Position numbers and translations under genes: made by a program. From NCBI RefSeq assembly GCF_900143515.1, contig NZ_FSQT01000002.1, positions 2,047,501 through 2,111,500 of the forward strand: a DNA stretch of 64,000 nt. Direction: 5' to 3'. The notes beneath the pieces were generated by a model that saw only the letters and a program-made list of their open reading frames with translations, was not told the origin of the DNA and made no database searches. This document shows positions 25,210-32,739 of this stretch, in pieces (the first letter of the stretch is position 1; each line of letters begins with the position of its first letter). The stretch is from Micromonospora cremea (lineage in GTDB: Bacteria; Actinomycetota; Actinomycetes; Mycobacteriales; Micromonosporaceae).

Positions 25210-25680
25210 TCAGTGGTCTCCGCCGCGAAGTTGGTCGACGGTGTGCGCGAGGATCGGCCCGAGCACGGCCAGCCCGTCCCGGGCGCCGCCGGTCGAGCCG
25301 GGCAGGTTGACCACCAGCATCCGGCCGGCCACCCCGGCCAGCCCTCGGGACAGCGCCGAGGTGGGCACGCGGTCGCGACTGTGCGCGCGGATCGCCTCGG
25401 CGATGCCGGGAATCTCGTAATCCAGCAGACCTCGGGTCACGTCCGGCGTCCGGTCCGACGGGGTGACCCCGGTGCCGCCGCTGGTCAACACCACATCTAT
25501 GCCGTCGGCGAGGGCCTCCTGCAAGGCCGCGCCGACCGGCTCGCCGTCGGGCACCACCACCGGCTCGTCGACCTGGCAGCCCAGCTCGAGCAGGCCGGCG
25601 GCGAGCAGTGGACCGCTGGTGTCGGCGTAGACGCCGGCCGCGGCCCGGTTCGATGCGACGATCACCCGGGCCCGGATCAC
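25210..25680 (-). CDS. mog: MogA/MoaB family molybdopterin adenylyltransferase
   Basis: A 156-residue MoCF-fold protein that adenylates molybdopterin before metal insertion. VVLTSGGTGVTPSDRTPDVT is the signature loop (GGTG plus the catalytic Asp) and VVNLPGSTGGARDGLAVL is the second motif. GTG 25680 overlaps the moaC stop. Whether it should be named mogA or moaB cannot be decided from sequence alone. Confidence 0.88.
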   Translation of the reverse strand: MIRARVIVASNRAAAGVYADTSGPLLAAGLLELGCQVDEPVVVPDGEPVGAALQEALADGIDVVLTSGGTGVTPSDRTPDVTRGLLDYEIPGIAEAIRAHSRDRVPTSALSRGLAGVAGRMLVVNLPGSTGGARDGLAVLGPILAHTVDQLRGGDH

Positions 25681-26168
25681 GGCCGGTCCTCCGGTCGGAC
25701 CCACTCGCCGGTCTTGCCGCCCTCCTTGCGCAGCACCCGGACCGCCTCCACCGAGGCCGCCGGGTCGACCGCCTTGACCATGTCGATCAGGGCGAGACCG
25801 GCGACCGCGACCGCGGTGAGTGCTTCCATCTCCACCCCCGTCCGGTCCGCCGTGCGGGCGGTGGCGGTGATCTCCACGGTGTCGACGGTGAGCCGCAGGT
25901 CGACGGTGACGCCGTGCAGGGCGATCGGGTGGCAGAGCGGGATCAGCTCCGGGGTGCGCTTTGCGCCCATGATCCCGGCCAGCCGGCCGACCGCCAACGC
26001 GTCACCCTTGGGCAGGCCGTCGCGGTGCAGCAGGTCGACGACCTCTGGTGTGGTCCGCAGACGGCCCGCCGCGACGGCCAGCCGGCCGGTCACCGGCTTG
26101 GCGGAGACATCGACCATGCGGGCCGCACCGGCGCGGTCGACGTGGCTGAGCTGCGCGGGTTCGGTCAC
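25677..26168 (-). CDS. moaC: Cyclic pyranopterin monophosphate synthase MoaC
   Basis: A 163-residue MoaC that converts the MoaA product to cyclic pyranopterin monophosphate. Recognisable segments are MVDVSAKPVTGRLAVA, MGAKRTPELIPLCHPI, GVEMEALTAVAVAGLALIDMVKAVD and the final LRKEGGKTGEW. The active-site Lys and His positions are present. GTG 26168 is chosen because homology begins with LSHVDRAGAARMVDVS just after it. It is the first gene of the operon, facing a long non-coding region upstream. Confidence 0.94.
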   Translation of the reverse strand: MTEPAQLSHVDRAGAARMVDVSAKPVTGRLAVAAGRLRTTPEVVDLLHRDGLPKGDALAVGRLAGIMGAKRTPELIPLCHPIALHGVTVDLRLTVDTVEITATARTADRTGVEMEALTAVAVAGLALIDMVKAVDPAASVEAVRVLRKEGGKTGEWVRPEDRP

Positions 26169-26950
26169 GACGGTGAGCCTATCGGTGCGGTACGACCGGT
26201 TGGCGCTCGGAAGGAGCGACACCCCGAGGGGGTTGCGGTCGGTAATCATTCCGCTGCCGGTTCGGCGCCTCCCGCAATCCGAATTCGAACATACGTCCGA
26301 GAATTGCGGTCAATTGAGGGCGCCGGGTCGCAGGAAACCGACGGGCCGCGAGCACCCTCTGTTGCTTCGGCGTTTCGGGCTGCAACTTGAGTTCGGCAAG
26401 CCGCACCTCGATGTATCCAGGACCGGTATCCATGGTGTTCGGACGCTCAGCCCGCGAGAATGGCGATGCCCGGAATTTGAAGCGTGCTCCGTTCACCACA
26501 GTTGGAGGACCAGCGGCAATCAGGGCTGGAGCGCAGATTCATCCGACCGGATCTACGCTGAGCCCGAACTCCGGATGAGGCCGGGGAGTCTGCTCGTCAG
26601 ACTGAGGAGGAACCGTCGGGGCAGACCCCGCGCACATCCTCCGACGACGATTGGCAACATGCGAGCTGCAGAGGCGAACAAGTCGACCGCGCTCCGCTCA
26701 GGAGTCATGGACACACCGTCACAAAACCCTCCAGCTTGGCTGATGTTGCGCATACCGACATTTATTACTGCTAACGGCATCGAGTTCGCTTTAGGCTCTC
26801 GTCACGAAGACCCCCGGGGATACAGAACCCGGGCCGGGATGAGTGGAGGGAGCGTGCAATGCGCGGCAGCGACTGGCACTGACATCAGAGTGACACTCAG
26901 CGGTAAGCTCCCGTCGTCAACATGTAACTGTCGGCGACGACAGGAGCTTC
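26169..26950. other. 782-bp intergenic stretch of lower G+C with no convincing gene
   Basis: This gap separates the divergent moaC and GGDEF-EAL genes. It is visibly poorer in G+C than its surroundings (for example around 26281-26320 and 26755-26795). It has no frame with actinomycete codon use or a ribosome-binding site. A LexA-like half-palindrome occurs at 26286. An AGGAG ribosome-binding site for the downstream gene lies at 26941-26946. The rest may be the promoter regions, a decayed gene or imported DNA. Confidence 0.6.
26286..26299. promoter_or_regulatory. LexA (SOS) box-like site, one mismatch
   Basis: CGAAC-ATAC-GTCCG matches the actinobacterial SOS consensus CGAACRNRYGTTYG at all but one position (C for T in the right half). 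It lies 118 bp upstream of moaC and ~650 bp upstream of the GGDEF-EAL gene, so no obvious DNA-repair gene is its target. Confidence 0.35.
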
Positions 26951-29479
26951 ATGAGTCGGGTCACCTCAGAGAACACCACCAGGACAGACCGACAACTACT
27001 GTTGCTCGTCGGTCTCGTCGTCGTACTGGCCATCGGCCCGACACTCATCGCCGTCGCCGAGGTGCTGGCCCACCCGCCCGACTCCGTGGGCGACGGGGCG
27101 ACCTTCGTCGCGCTGACGTTCATGACAGCCCTCGGGACGATCGTCAAGGTGCCGATCCGTATCCGCTCGACCACGCACGCCATCACCTGGATCGAGACGG
27201 CGATCGTGATCGGGCTCGCGGTGGCCCCACCCGCCTGGGTGGTGCTGGCAACCGGCACCGGCGTCGGCATCGCATCGGCCGTCATGAAGCTCGCGGTCAT
27301 CAAGACGGCGTTCGGTGTCAGCAAGAACATCCTGGTCGCCGGTGGAGCGAGCGCCATCGCGCTGACGGTCCACTGGCAGTGGCCACCGGTGGGCCTGGCG
27401 GAGCTCGTCACGCTGCTGGGCGCGATCTACCTGGTCGCCGCGCTCCTCGACGACCTGTTGGCAATCCCGGTGATCGCGCTCGCGACCGGCACCCGCATCT
27501 CCCGTCAGTTCCTGAACAACCTTGACCTCCGGCTCGCCGGCTTCGGCGTGCGCTTCGTCGTGGCCCTCTGCACGCTGCTGATCCTCCAGGCGGACCCGCG
27601 ATTGCTGCTCGCCGTCCCACCGCTCATGTTGAGCCTGCACCTGGCCTACTCCGCGCGTATCCGGGGCCGCACCGAGCAGCAGGCGTGGCAGCGGCTCGCC
27701 CGCACCACCGACGCGCTCAACGTGGTGGACCTGGACAACGTCCTCACCACCGCGGTCACCCAGGCCGCCGAGTTGTTCTCCGCCGACGAGGTCGAGATCG
27801 AGCTGCGCGACGGGCGGACCGTGCGCGGCGGCACCGGCGGCATCACCTTCGACGGCCCGACCGGCACACCCACCGACATCGAGGGCACCATCGTCCCCGC
27901 GCCGCTGGAGGGACACGACCGTTCGGTCGACGTCGGCGTGCTGCGACTGCGCTTCCGCGGCCCGGTGCTGCTCTCCGAGCGGGAGCAGTACACCCTGCGC
28001 ACCTTCGCCTCCGCGCTCTGCACGGCGGTCCGCAACGCCCAGGCGTACGCCGAGTTGGCCCGGGCCGCCGACGAGCACGCGTACGCGGCCGCGCACGACG
28101 CGCTGACCGGCCTGGCAAACCGTCGGCACCTGCTGGACGAGGGCACCGAGCAGTTGAGCGGGCGGCACGCGGACGGGGTGACCGCGCTGGTGCTGATCGA
28201 CCTCAACCACTTCAAGGAGGTCAACGACACGCTCGGGCACGCCGCCGGCGACCAGGTGCTGGTGCAGGTGGCCGAACGGCTGCGGGGCGCCGCGCAGGGC
28301 GGTGACCTGGTGGCCCGTCTCGGCGGCGACGAGTTCGCCGTACTTCTGCGCGGGCTGCCGGCCCCGGCGGTCGCCGGGCACCGGGCGGAGACGCTGCTCG
28401 CGGCGTTGCACGAGCCGTTCGAGCTGGGCGGCATGCGGATCAGCGTCGAGGCCAGCGGCGGGATCTCCGTCGCCCCGGCCAGCGGCGGCATGACCGAGCT
28501 GCTGCGCCGCGCCGACGTGGCGATGTACCAGGCGAAGCGGGCCGGCCAACGGATCTCCACGTACGCCTCGACCCGGGACACCGCCGACCTCGGTCGACTC
28601 ACCCTCGGGGGTGAGCTGCCACGGGCGGTGGCCGATCACGAGTTCGTCGTCAACTTCCAACCGATCGTCGACCTGGGCACCGGCGAGGTGACCAGCGCGG
28701 AGGCGCTGGCCCGCTGGCACCACCCCCACCACGGCATGATCGATCCGCTGCGGTTCCTGGAGGCGGTGGAGCGCTCGGGGCTGCTACCGGCCTTCGCCGA
28801 GGCGATCCTGGACCAGGCGTTGATCGCGGCGGCCGGCTGGCGCGACGCAGGCTTCGACGTGCCGGTCGCGGTCAACGTGTCCCCGCGCAGCCTGCTCGAC
28901 GCGCGCTTCCCCGGCTCGGTGCTGGCCCGCCTGCGCGCCCACGACCTGCCACCGGACCGGCTGGTGCTGGAGTTGACCGAGACGCTGACGCTCAGCCAGC
29001 TCGACGTGGTGGACCGGGTGCTGAGCCGGCTGCGCGACGAGGGCGTCCGGTTGGCGCTGGACGACTTCGGCACCGGCTACTCCTCGCTCTCCCTGCTCTC
29101 CCGGATCCCGGTGCACGAGCTGAAGATCGACCGCAGCTTCGTGACGACGATGGAGAGTTCGGCGGAGGCTGCCGCCGTCATCCGCTCCACCCTCGACCTG
29201 GGCCGCAGCCTCAACCTGGACGTGGTGGCCGAGGGGGTGGAGAGCGAGCCGCAGCGACGGGCCCTCTGGGAGCTGGGTTGCACCGCCGGCCAGGGGCACC
29301 TGTTCGCCCGGCCGATGCCCGCCGGCACGCTCCTCGCGGCGTTGCAGCGCGGCTCGGGCGGCCGCCCGGGCACCCTCGCACCGCCGCTGCACGACGCGGG
29401 CGCGGTGATCCGGTTGACCCAGAACCGCCGCCAGAACGGCCGGTCCCGGCCCGACCGTCTTCCCCACCTCCCCGCCTGA
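26951..29479 (+). CDS. Membrane GGDEF-EAL bifunctional cyclic-di-GMP enzyme
   Basis: An 842-residue protein. Residues ~15-235 hold about seven membrane segments. A GAF-like region spans ~245-365 and a GGDEF domain ~375-530 with RLGGDEFAVLL near 457. An EAL domain covers ~550-805 with SAEALARWHHP near 581, VNVSPRSLL, LELTETLTL, LALDDFGTGYSSLSLL and VVAEGVES. Both active sites look complete, so it may make and degrade cyclic di-GMP. The inhibitory I-site Arg (RxxD, nine residues before GGDEF) is replaced by Gln (QGGD), which predicts weak product inhibition. ATG 26951 has AGGAG at the right distance. In actinomycetes such enzymes steer development and exploration. Confidence 0.92.
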   Translation: MSRVTSENTTRTDRQLLLLVGLVVVLAIGPTLIAVAEVLAHPPDSVGDGATFVALTFMTALGTIVKVPIRIRSTTHAITWIETAIVIGLAVAPPAWVVLATGTGVGIASAVMKLAVIKTAFGVSKNILVAGGASAIALTVHWQWPPVGLAELVTLLGAIYLVAALLDDLLAIPVIALATGTRISRQFLNNLDLRLAGFGVRFVVALCTLLILQADPRLLLAVPPLMLSLHLAYSARIRGRTEQQAWQRLARTTDALNVVDLDNVLTTAVTQAAELFSADEVEIELRDGRTVRGGTGGITFDGPTGTPTDIEGTIVPAPLEGHDRSVDVGVLRLRFRGPVLLSEREQYTLRTFASALCTAVRNAQAYAELARAADEHAYAAAHDALTGLANRRHLLDEGTEQLSGRHADGVTALVLIDLNHFKEVNDTLGHAAGDQVLVQVAERLRGAAQGGDLVARLGGDEFAVLLRGLPAPAVAGHRAETLLAALHEPFELGGMRISVEASGGISVAPASGGMTELLRRADVAMYQAKRAGQRISTYASTRDTADLGRLTLGGELPRAVADHEFVVNFQPIVDLGTGEVTSAEALARWHHPHHGMIDPLRFLEAVERSGLLPAFAEAILDQALIAAAGWRDAGFDVPVAVNVSPRSLLDARFPGSVLARLRAHDLPPDRLVLELTETLTLSQLDVVDRVLSRLRDEGVRLALDDFGTGYSSLSLLSRIPVHELKIDRSFVTTMESSAEAAAVIRSTLDLGRSLNLDVVAEGVESEPQRRALWELGCTAGQGHLFARPMPAGTLLAALQRGSGGRPGTLAPPLHDAGAVIRLTQNRRQNGRSRPDRLPHLPA

Positions 29480-29516
29480 CCGGGCACCAGCGGGGCGGTC
29501 TGCCAGACTGGCGCGC

Positions 29517-30860
29517 GTGATCGCCGACCATCCGACCGCCCTCCGCCGTCGCTGGCGGACGCTCGACACCGCCTCCGGGGGCCTCGCCCTCGACCTCGGC
29601 CTCTACGCCGTCTCGGCCGTCTTCGCCGCGATCACCGCAGTCACCTCGACGCTGTTGCCGCATCGGGCCTGGGGCGCGATCGCCGCCGTCGGCTACCTGG
29701 TCGCGGCACTGGCGGTGGTCGTCCAGGTCCTGCTTCGCCGGCGCGGCGCGGCCTCCCGGTTGTTCGGCCTGCCGGCCCGGTGGGCGGTCACCGGATTCGC
29801 CTGGGCGAGCACCGCCCTGCTGCCCCTGCTCTGGCAGAGCGTCGAGCGGTCCAGCGGACGCACCGACCGGGCCCAGGAGGAGGTGCTGGTCGTGGAGCAG
29901 TCCGGGGCGCGCCTGCTGGAGCACGGCACGGCGTACCTCGGACGCGACGCGATTGCCGCCCTGCCGCCCGGCGAGCAACTGCTCGGCTACACGCCGTACC
30001 AGCCGGGCATGGCGATGTTCGGCCTGCCCAGAGGCCTGGTCGACGCCTGGTGGACCGATGCCCGGGTCTGGTTCGCGGTGGGCACCGCGCTGGCGCTCGC
30101 CCTGGCCGTGGCGACCCTGCGCGCCGCCCGCCCCGCACGCTTGGCCACACCCGCCGGTGCGGACGAGGGTCGGAACGCCGCCCTGCTGCGGGGCGTGCAG
30201 ACCGCCACCGTCCTACCGATCTGCGCGCTGACCCTCGCCACCGGCGGCGACGACCTGCCCGTACTCGCGCTCTGCCTGCTCGCCCTCGCGCTCGCCGCCG
30301 TCGACCGGCCCGGTCGGGCCGGCCTCGCGGTGGGGCTCGCTGGCGCGCTGAAGCTGTTCGCCTGGCCGGTCGCCCTCGTCCTGATCGTGTGGGGGCTGAC
30401 CCGGCGGGCCGGCACCCGGGTCGCCGCCGGCGCGATCGGGTTGCCCGTGGCGGCCCTGCTCCCGGCCCTGCTGGTCGACCGCGACGCCCTGACCGAGAAC
30501 GTGCTGCGCTTCCCGCTCGGGCACGGCCTGGTCACCAGCCCCGCGCAGTCCCCGTTCCCCGGCTATCTCATCGCCACCGCGCTGCCCGCCGGCCGGCTGA
30601 TCGCCGCCGCGCTACTGGTCGCGGCCGGCCTGGCCATCGCCGTCCTACTCGCCCGCCGCCCGCCCCGCACCGCCGTCGCCACCGCGCTGATCTGCGGGTA
30701 CGGGCTGCTCGCCGCGATCGCCCTGATGCCCTCGACCCGGTTCGGCTACCTGCTGTACCCGCTGGCGCTGCTCACCTGGGCGCCCGCCCTGCACCGCACC
30801 ACCGACACGTTGACCGTCCCGCTGCCCGGCCAGCTGACCGGTCGGGCCACTTCGGCGTAA
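29517..30860 (+). CDS. GT-C/GT87-like polytopic membrane protein
   Basis: A 447-residue membrane protein with roughly ten hydrophobic segments, starting at a GTG and closely following the GGDEF-EAL gene. The long external loop between the third and fourth segments (about 115-170, GQ/Q-rich, TPYQPGMAMFGLPRG) and the later ALKLFAWPVALVLIVWG segment resemble DUF2029/GT87 proteins, in which a Lys in the 'G.lK..P' motif is common. The catalytic Asp motif is not obvious, so glycosyltransferase activity is an inference. It may be co-transcribed with the c-di-GMP enzyme (37-bp gap). Confidence 0.6.
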   Translation: MIADHPTALRRRWRTLDTASGGLALDLGLYAVSAVFAAITAVTSTLLPHRAWGAIAAVGYLVAALAVVVQVLLRRRGAASRLFGLPARWAVTGFAWASTALLPLLWQSVERSSGRTDRAQEEVLVVEQSGARLLEHGTAYLGRDAIAALPPGEQLLGYTPYQPGMAMFGLPRGLVDAWWTDARVWFAVGTALALALAVATLRAARPARLATPAGADEGRNAALLRGVQTATVLPICALTLATGGDDLPVLALCLLALALAAVDRPGRAGLAVGLAGALKLFAWPVALVLIVWGLTRRAGTRVAAGAIGLPVAALLPALLVDRDALTENVLRFPLGHGLVTSPAQSPFPGYLIATALPAGRLIAAALLVAAGLAIAVLLARRPPRTAVATALICGYGLLAAIALMPSTRFGYLLYPLALLTWAPALHRTTDTLTVPLPGQLTGRATSA

Positions 30861-30900
30861 CTGTCGGGCGGAACGACGCGACAGGGCGTACACCTGAAGC

Positions 30901-31533
30901 ATGACCACGTACCGCGACCGGGCCGAGGCGGGCCAGGTGCTCGCCGATCGGCTCACCGCACTCATCGGCGAGCCGGACGTCGTCGTCCTCGGCCTGGTCC
31001 GCGGCGGCGTGCCGGTGGCCCGGGTCGTCGCTGAACGACTCGGCGCGCCACTGGACGTGCTGGTGGTCCGCAAGCTCGGCATGCCATGGGCTCGGGAGGT
31101 CGCCTTCGGCGCGCTCGGTCCCGGCGGTGTGCAGGTGCTCAACGAGGCGGTGGCCAGCCGGCTCAGCAGCGACGACATCGCCGAGGTCAACCACCGGGAA
31201 CAGACCGAGTTGGAGCGCCGGGAGCGGCTCTACCGGGGCGGCCGCCCGCCGCTGGACCTCGCCGGACGGATCGCGGTGATCGTCGACGACGGCCTGGCCA
31301 CCGGCGCGACCGCCCGCGCCGCCGTCGAGGTCGCCCGCCGACTCGGGGCACGCCGGGTGGTGGTCGCGGTGCCGGTCGGCGCGCAGGAGGCGTACGAGCT
31401 CCTGGCCGCCGAGGCCGACCAGGTCGTCTGCGCCCAGCGCCCGGAGGATTTCGGCGCGGTCAGCGTCTACTACGAGGACTTCCACGAGGTGTCCGACGAC
31501 GAGGTGATCGAAGCGCTTACGGCGACCGCGTGA
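30901..31533 (+). CDS. Phosphoribosyltransferase family protein
   Basis: A 210-residue type I phosphoribosyltransferase fold. The PRPP-binding motif is VIVDDGLATGATARAAVE (~125-142), with the two acidic residues before the loop. The N-terminal GLVRGGVPVARVVAERLGAPLDVLVVRKLGMP is typical of the uncharacterised actinobacterial and archaeal group annotated as PRTases, sometimes fused to hydrolases. The base substrate is unknown. The short hood region does not match the hypoxanthine, adenine or uracil enzymes. Confidence 0.8.
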   Translation: MTTYRDRAEAGQVLADRLTALIGEPDVVVLGLVRGGVPVARVVAERLGAPLDVLVVRKLGMPWAREVAFGALGPGGVQVLNEAVASRLSSDDIAEVNHREQTELERRERLYRGGRPPLDLAGRIAVIVDDGLATGATARAAVEVARRLGARRVVVAVPVGAQEAYELLAAEADQVVCAQRPEDFGAVSVYYEDFHEVSDDEVIEALTATA

Positions 31534-31552
31534 CTCGACCGGGTACCTTCGG

Positions 31553-31933
31553 ATGATGAGTCTCACCTGTCCCAAGTGTCACGGAGAAATGCGCCAGTAC
31601 GAGCGCAGCGGCGTCGTCATCGACCAGTGCGGGGAGTGCCGAGGCATCTTCCTGGACCGCGGCGAGTTGGAGAAGCTCTTCGAGGCGGAGGCGAACTGGA
31701 GCCGCCAGCAGGCCGGTGGCCCGCCGCCGCAGCCCGCTCAGCAGCCGGGGGGCTACCCGCCGCCGCACGCCCCGGCGCAACACCAGCCCGGTTACGGTGC
31801 GGTCCCCCCGCCGCCCCCGCCCGCCCACGGCTACCCGCCGGCTCCGGCCTACGGCGGCCAACAGCACCACGGCTACCACGGCCACTACCGGCAGAAGAAG
31901 CGCAAGGGGTTCCTCGACGAGATGTTCGGCTGA
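31553..31933 (+). CDS. TFIIB-type zinc-ribbon protein with Pro/Gly/Tyr/His-rich tail
   Basis: A 126-residue protein. The first ~45 residues are a zf-TFIIB ribbon with CPKCHGEM and CGECRGIFLDRGELEKL, four Cys for one zinc. The following ~60 residues are low-complexity (YPPPHAP, PPPPPPAHGY, HHGYHGHY), and the protein closes with a basic RQKKRKGFLDEMFG. The family's function is unknown. The tail could bind metal or drive condensation, which is speculation. ATG 31553 and 31556 are both possible starts. Confidence 0.7.
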   Translation: MMSLTCPKCHGEMRQYERSGVVIDQCGECRGIFLDRGELEKLFEAEANWSRQQAGGPPPQPAQQPGGYPPPHAPAQHQPGYGAVPPPPPPAHGYPPAPAYGGQQHHGYHGHYRQKKRKGFLDEMFG

Positions 31934-32042
31934 GCCCAGGCCGTCATCCCGCCCGGGCCGACCCACGCGTCGGCCCGGGCGCCTCGCCCGCCACCATCGC
32001 CAACGGTTGGCGGGCGGCAGGGTCCGTGCGAGGCTGCATCGC

Positions 32043-32720
32043 ATGAGCGCGATCCGGCAGGCCGAGGCGCTGGCCCAGGCGTACGACGGGATCACCGCGG
32101 TGGTCGACGGCCGGGACGACGCGGACCTGCAAGGACCCACCCGCTGCCGGGGCTGGCTCGTCGCGGATCTGCTCTTCCACGTGCTCGGCGACGCCCAGCG
32201 GGCCCTGGTCGCACTGGCCAGTCCCGCCGATGGCCCGGCCGACGTGGACGACGTGAGCTACTGGCGCGGCTTCCCGTCCGGCGGTGGTGACGACGCCCGG
32301 CACGCCTGGTGGGTCCGCCGGTCGGCCGCCGCGTTCGACCTGCCGTCCGGGATCGTCCGACTCTGGGGAGAGACCGCCCCGGCGGCGGTCCGGGCCGCCG
32401 CCGCAGCCGACCCGTCGGGGTACGTGACCACGCAGGGGCACGTGCTGCGCGTGGCGGACTTCCTCGCCACCCTGACCACCGAAGCCGTCGTCCACCACCT
32501 GGACCTGACGCCGGAACTGCCCGGCGCGCCGCCGCCCGGCCCACTGGCGGTACGGGTCGCGGTGGCGACCATGGACGGCCTGATGAGCGACGACGCGGTC
32601 CGCCCGACCGCCTGGGACGACCACGAGTTCCTGCTGAAGGCCACCGGGCGTCTTCCGCTCACCGATCGGGACCGGTTGGAGCTGGGCGAGTCGGCCGGCT
32701 GGTTTCCCCTGCTGGGCTGA
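32043..32720 (+). CDS. Maleylpyruvate isomerase family (mycothiol-dependent-type) protein
   Basis: A 225-residue DinB-like four-helix protein of the TIGR03083 group. The metal-ligand pattern typical of the family is visible as LFHVLGDAQRAL near residue 42 and TTEAVVHHLDL near 150, with Glu and two His. Characterised relatives isomerise maleylpyruvate or carry out thiol transfer using mycothiol, the actinobacterial thiol. The actual substrate is unknown. It converges with dnaB, with ~20 bp between the stops. Confidence 0.7.
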   Translation: MSAIRQAEALAQAYDGITAVVDGRDDADLQGPTRCRGWLVADLLFHVLGDAQRALVALASPADGPADVDDVSYWRGFPSGGGDDARHAWWVRRSAAAFDLPSGIVRLWGETAPAAVRAAAAADPSGYVTTQGHVLRVADFLATLTTEAVVHHLDLTPELPGAPPPGPLAVRVAVATMDGLMSDDAVRPTAWDDHEFLLKATGRLPLTDRDRLELGESAGWFPLLG

Positions 32721-32739
32721 GCGGTGCCGCCCGCGCCGG

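Noticed and set aside
26286..26299. A functional SOS promoter of a repair gene
   Set aside because: The box has a mismatch and no adjacent DNA-repair gene; kept only as a low-confidence site.
26179..26499. 106-codon minus-strand frame in the moaC/GGDEF-EAL gap
   Set aside because: Codons end in A/T unusually often, the GTG start has no Shine-Dalgarno sequence and no domain is recognisable; it is treated as non-coding.
26800..26950. A c-di-GMP (GEMM) riboswitch before the GGDEF-EAL gene
   Set aside because: The conserved riboswitch core and tetraloop receptor sequences could not be found.
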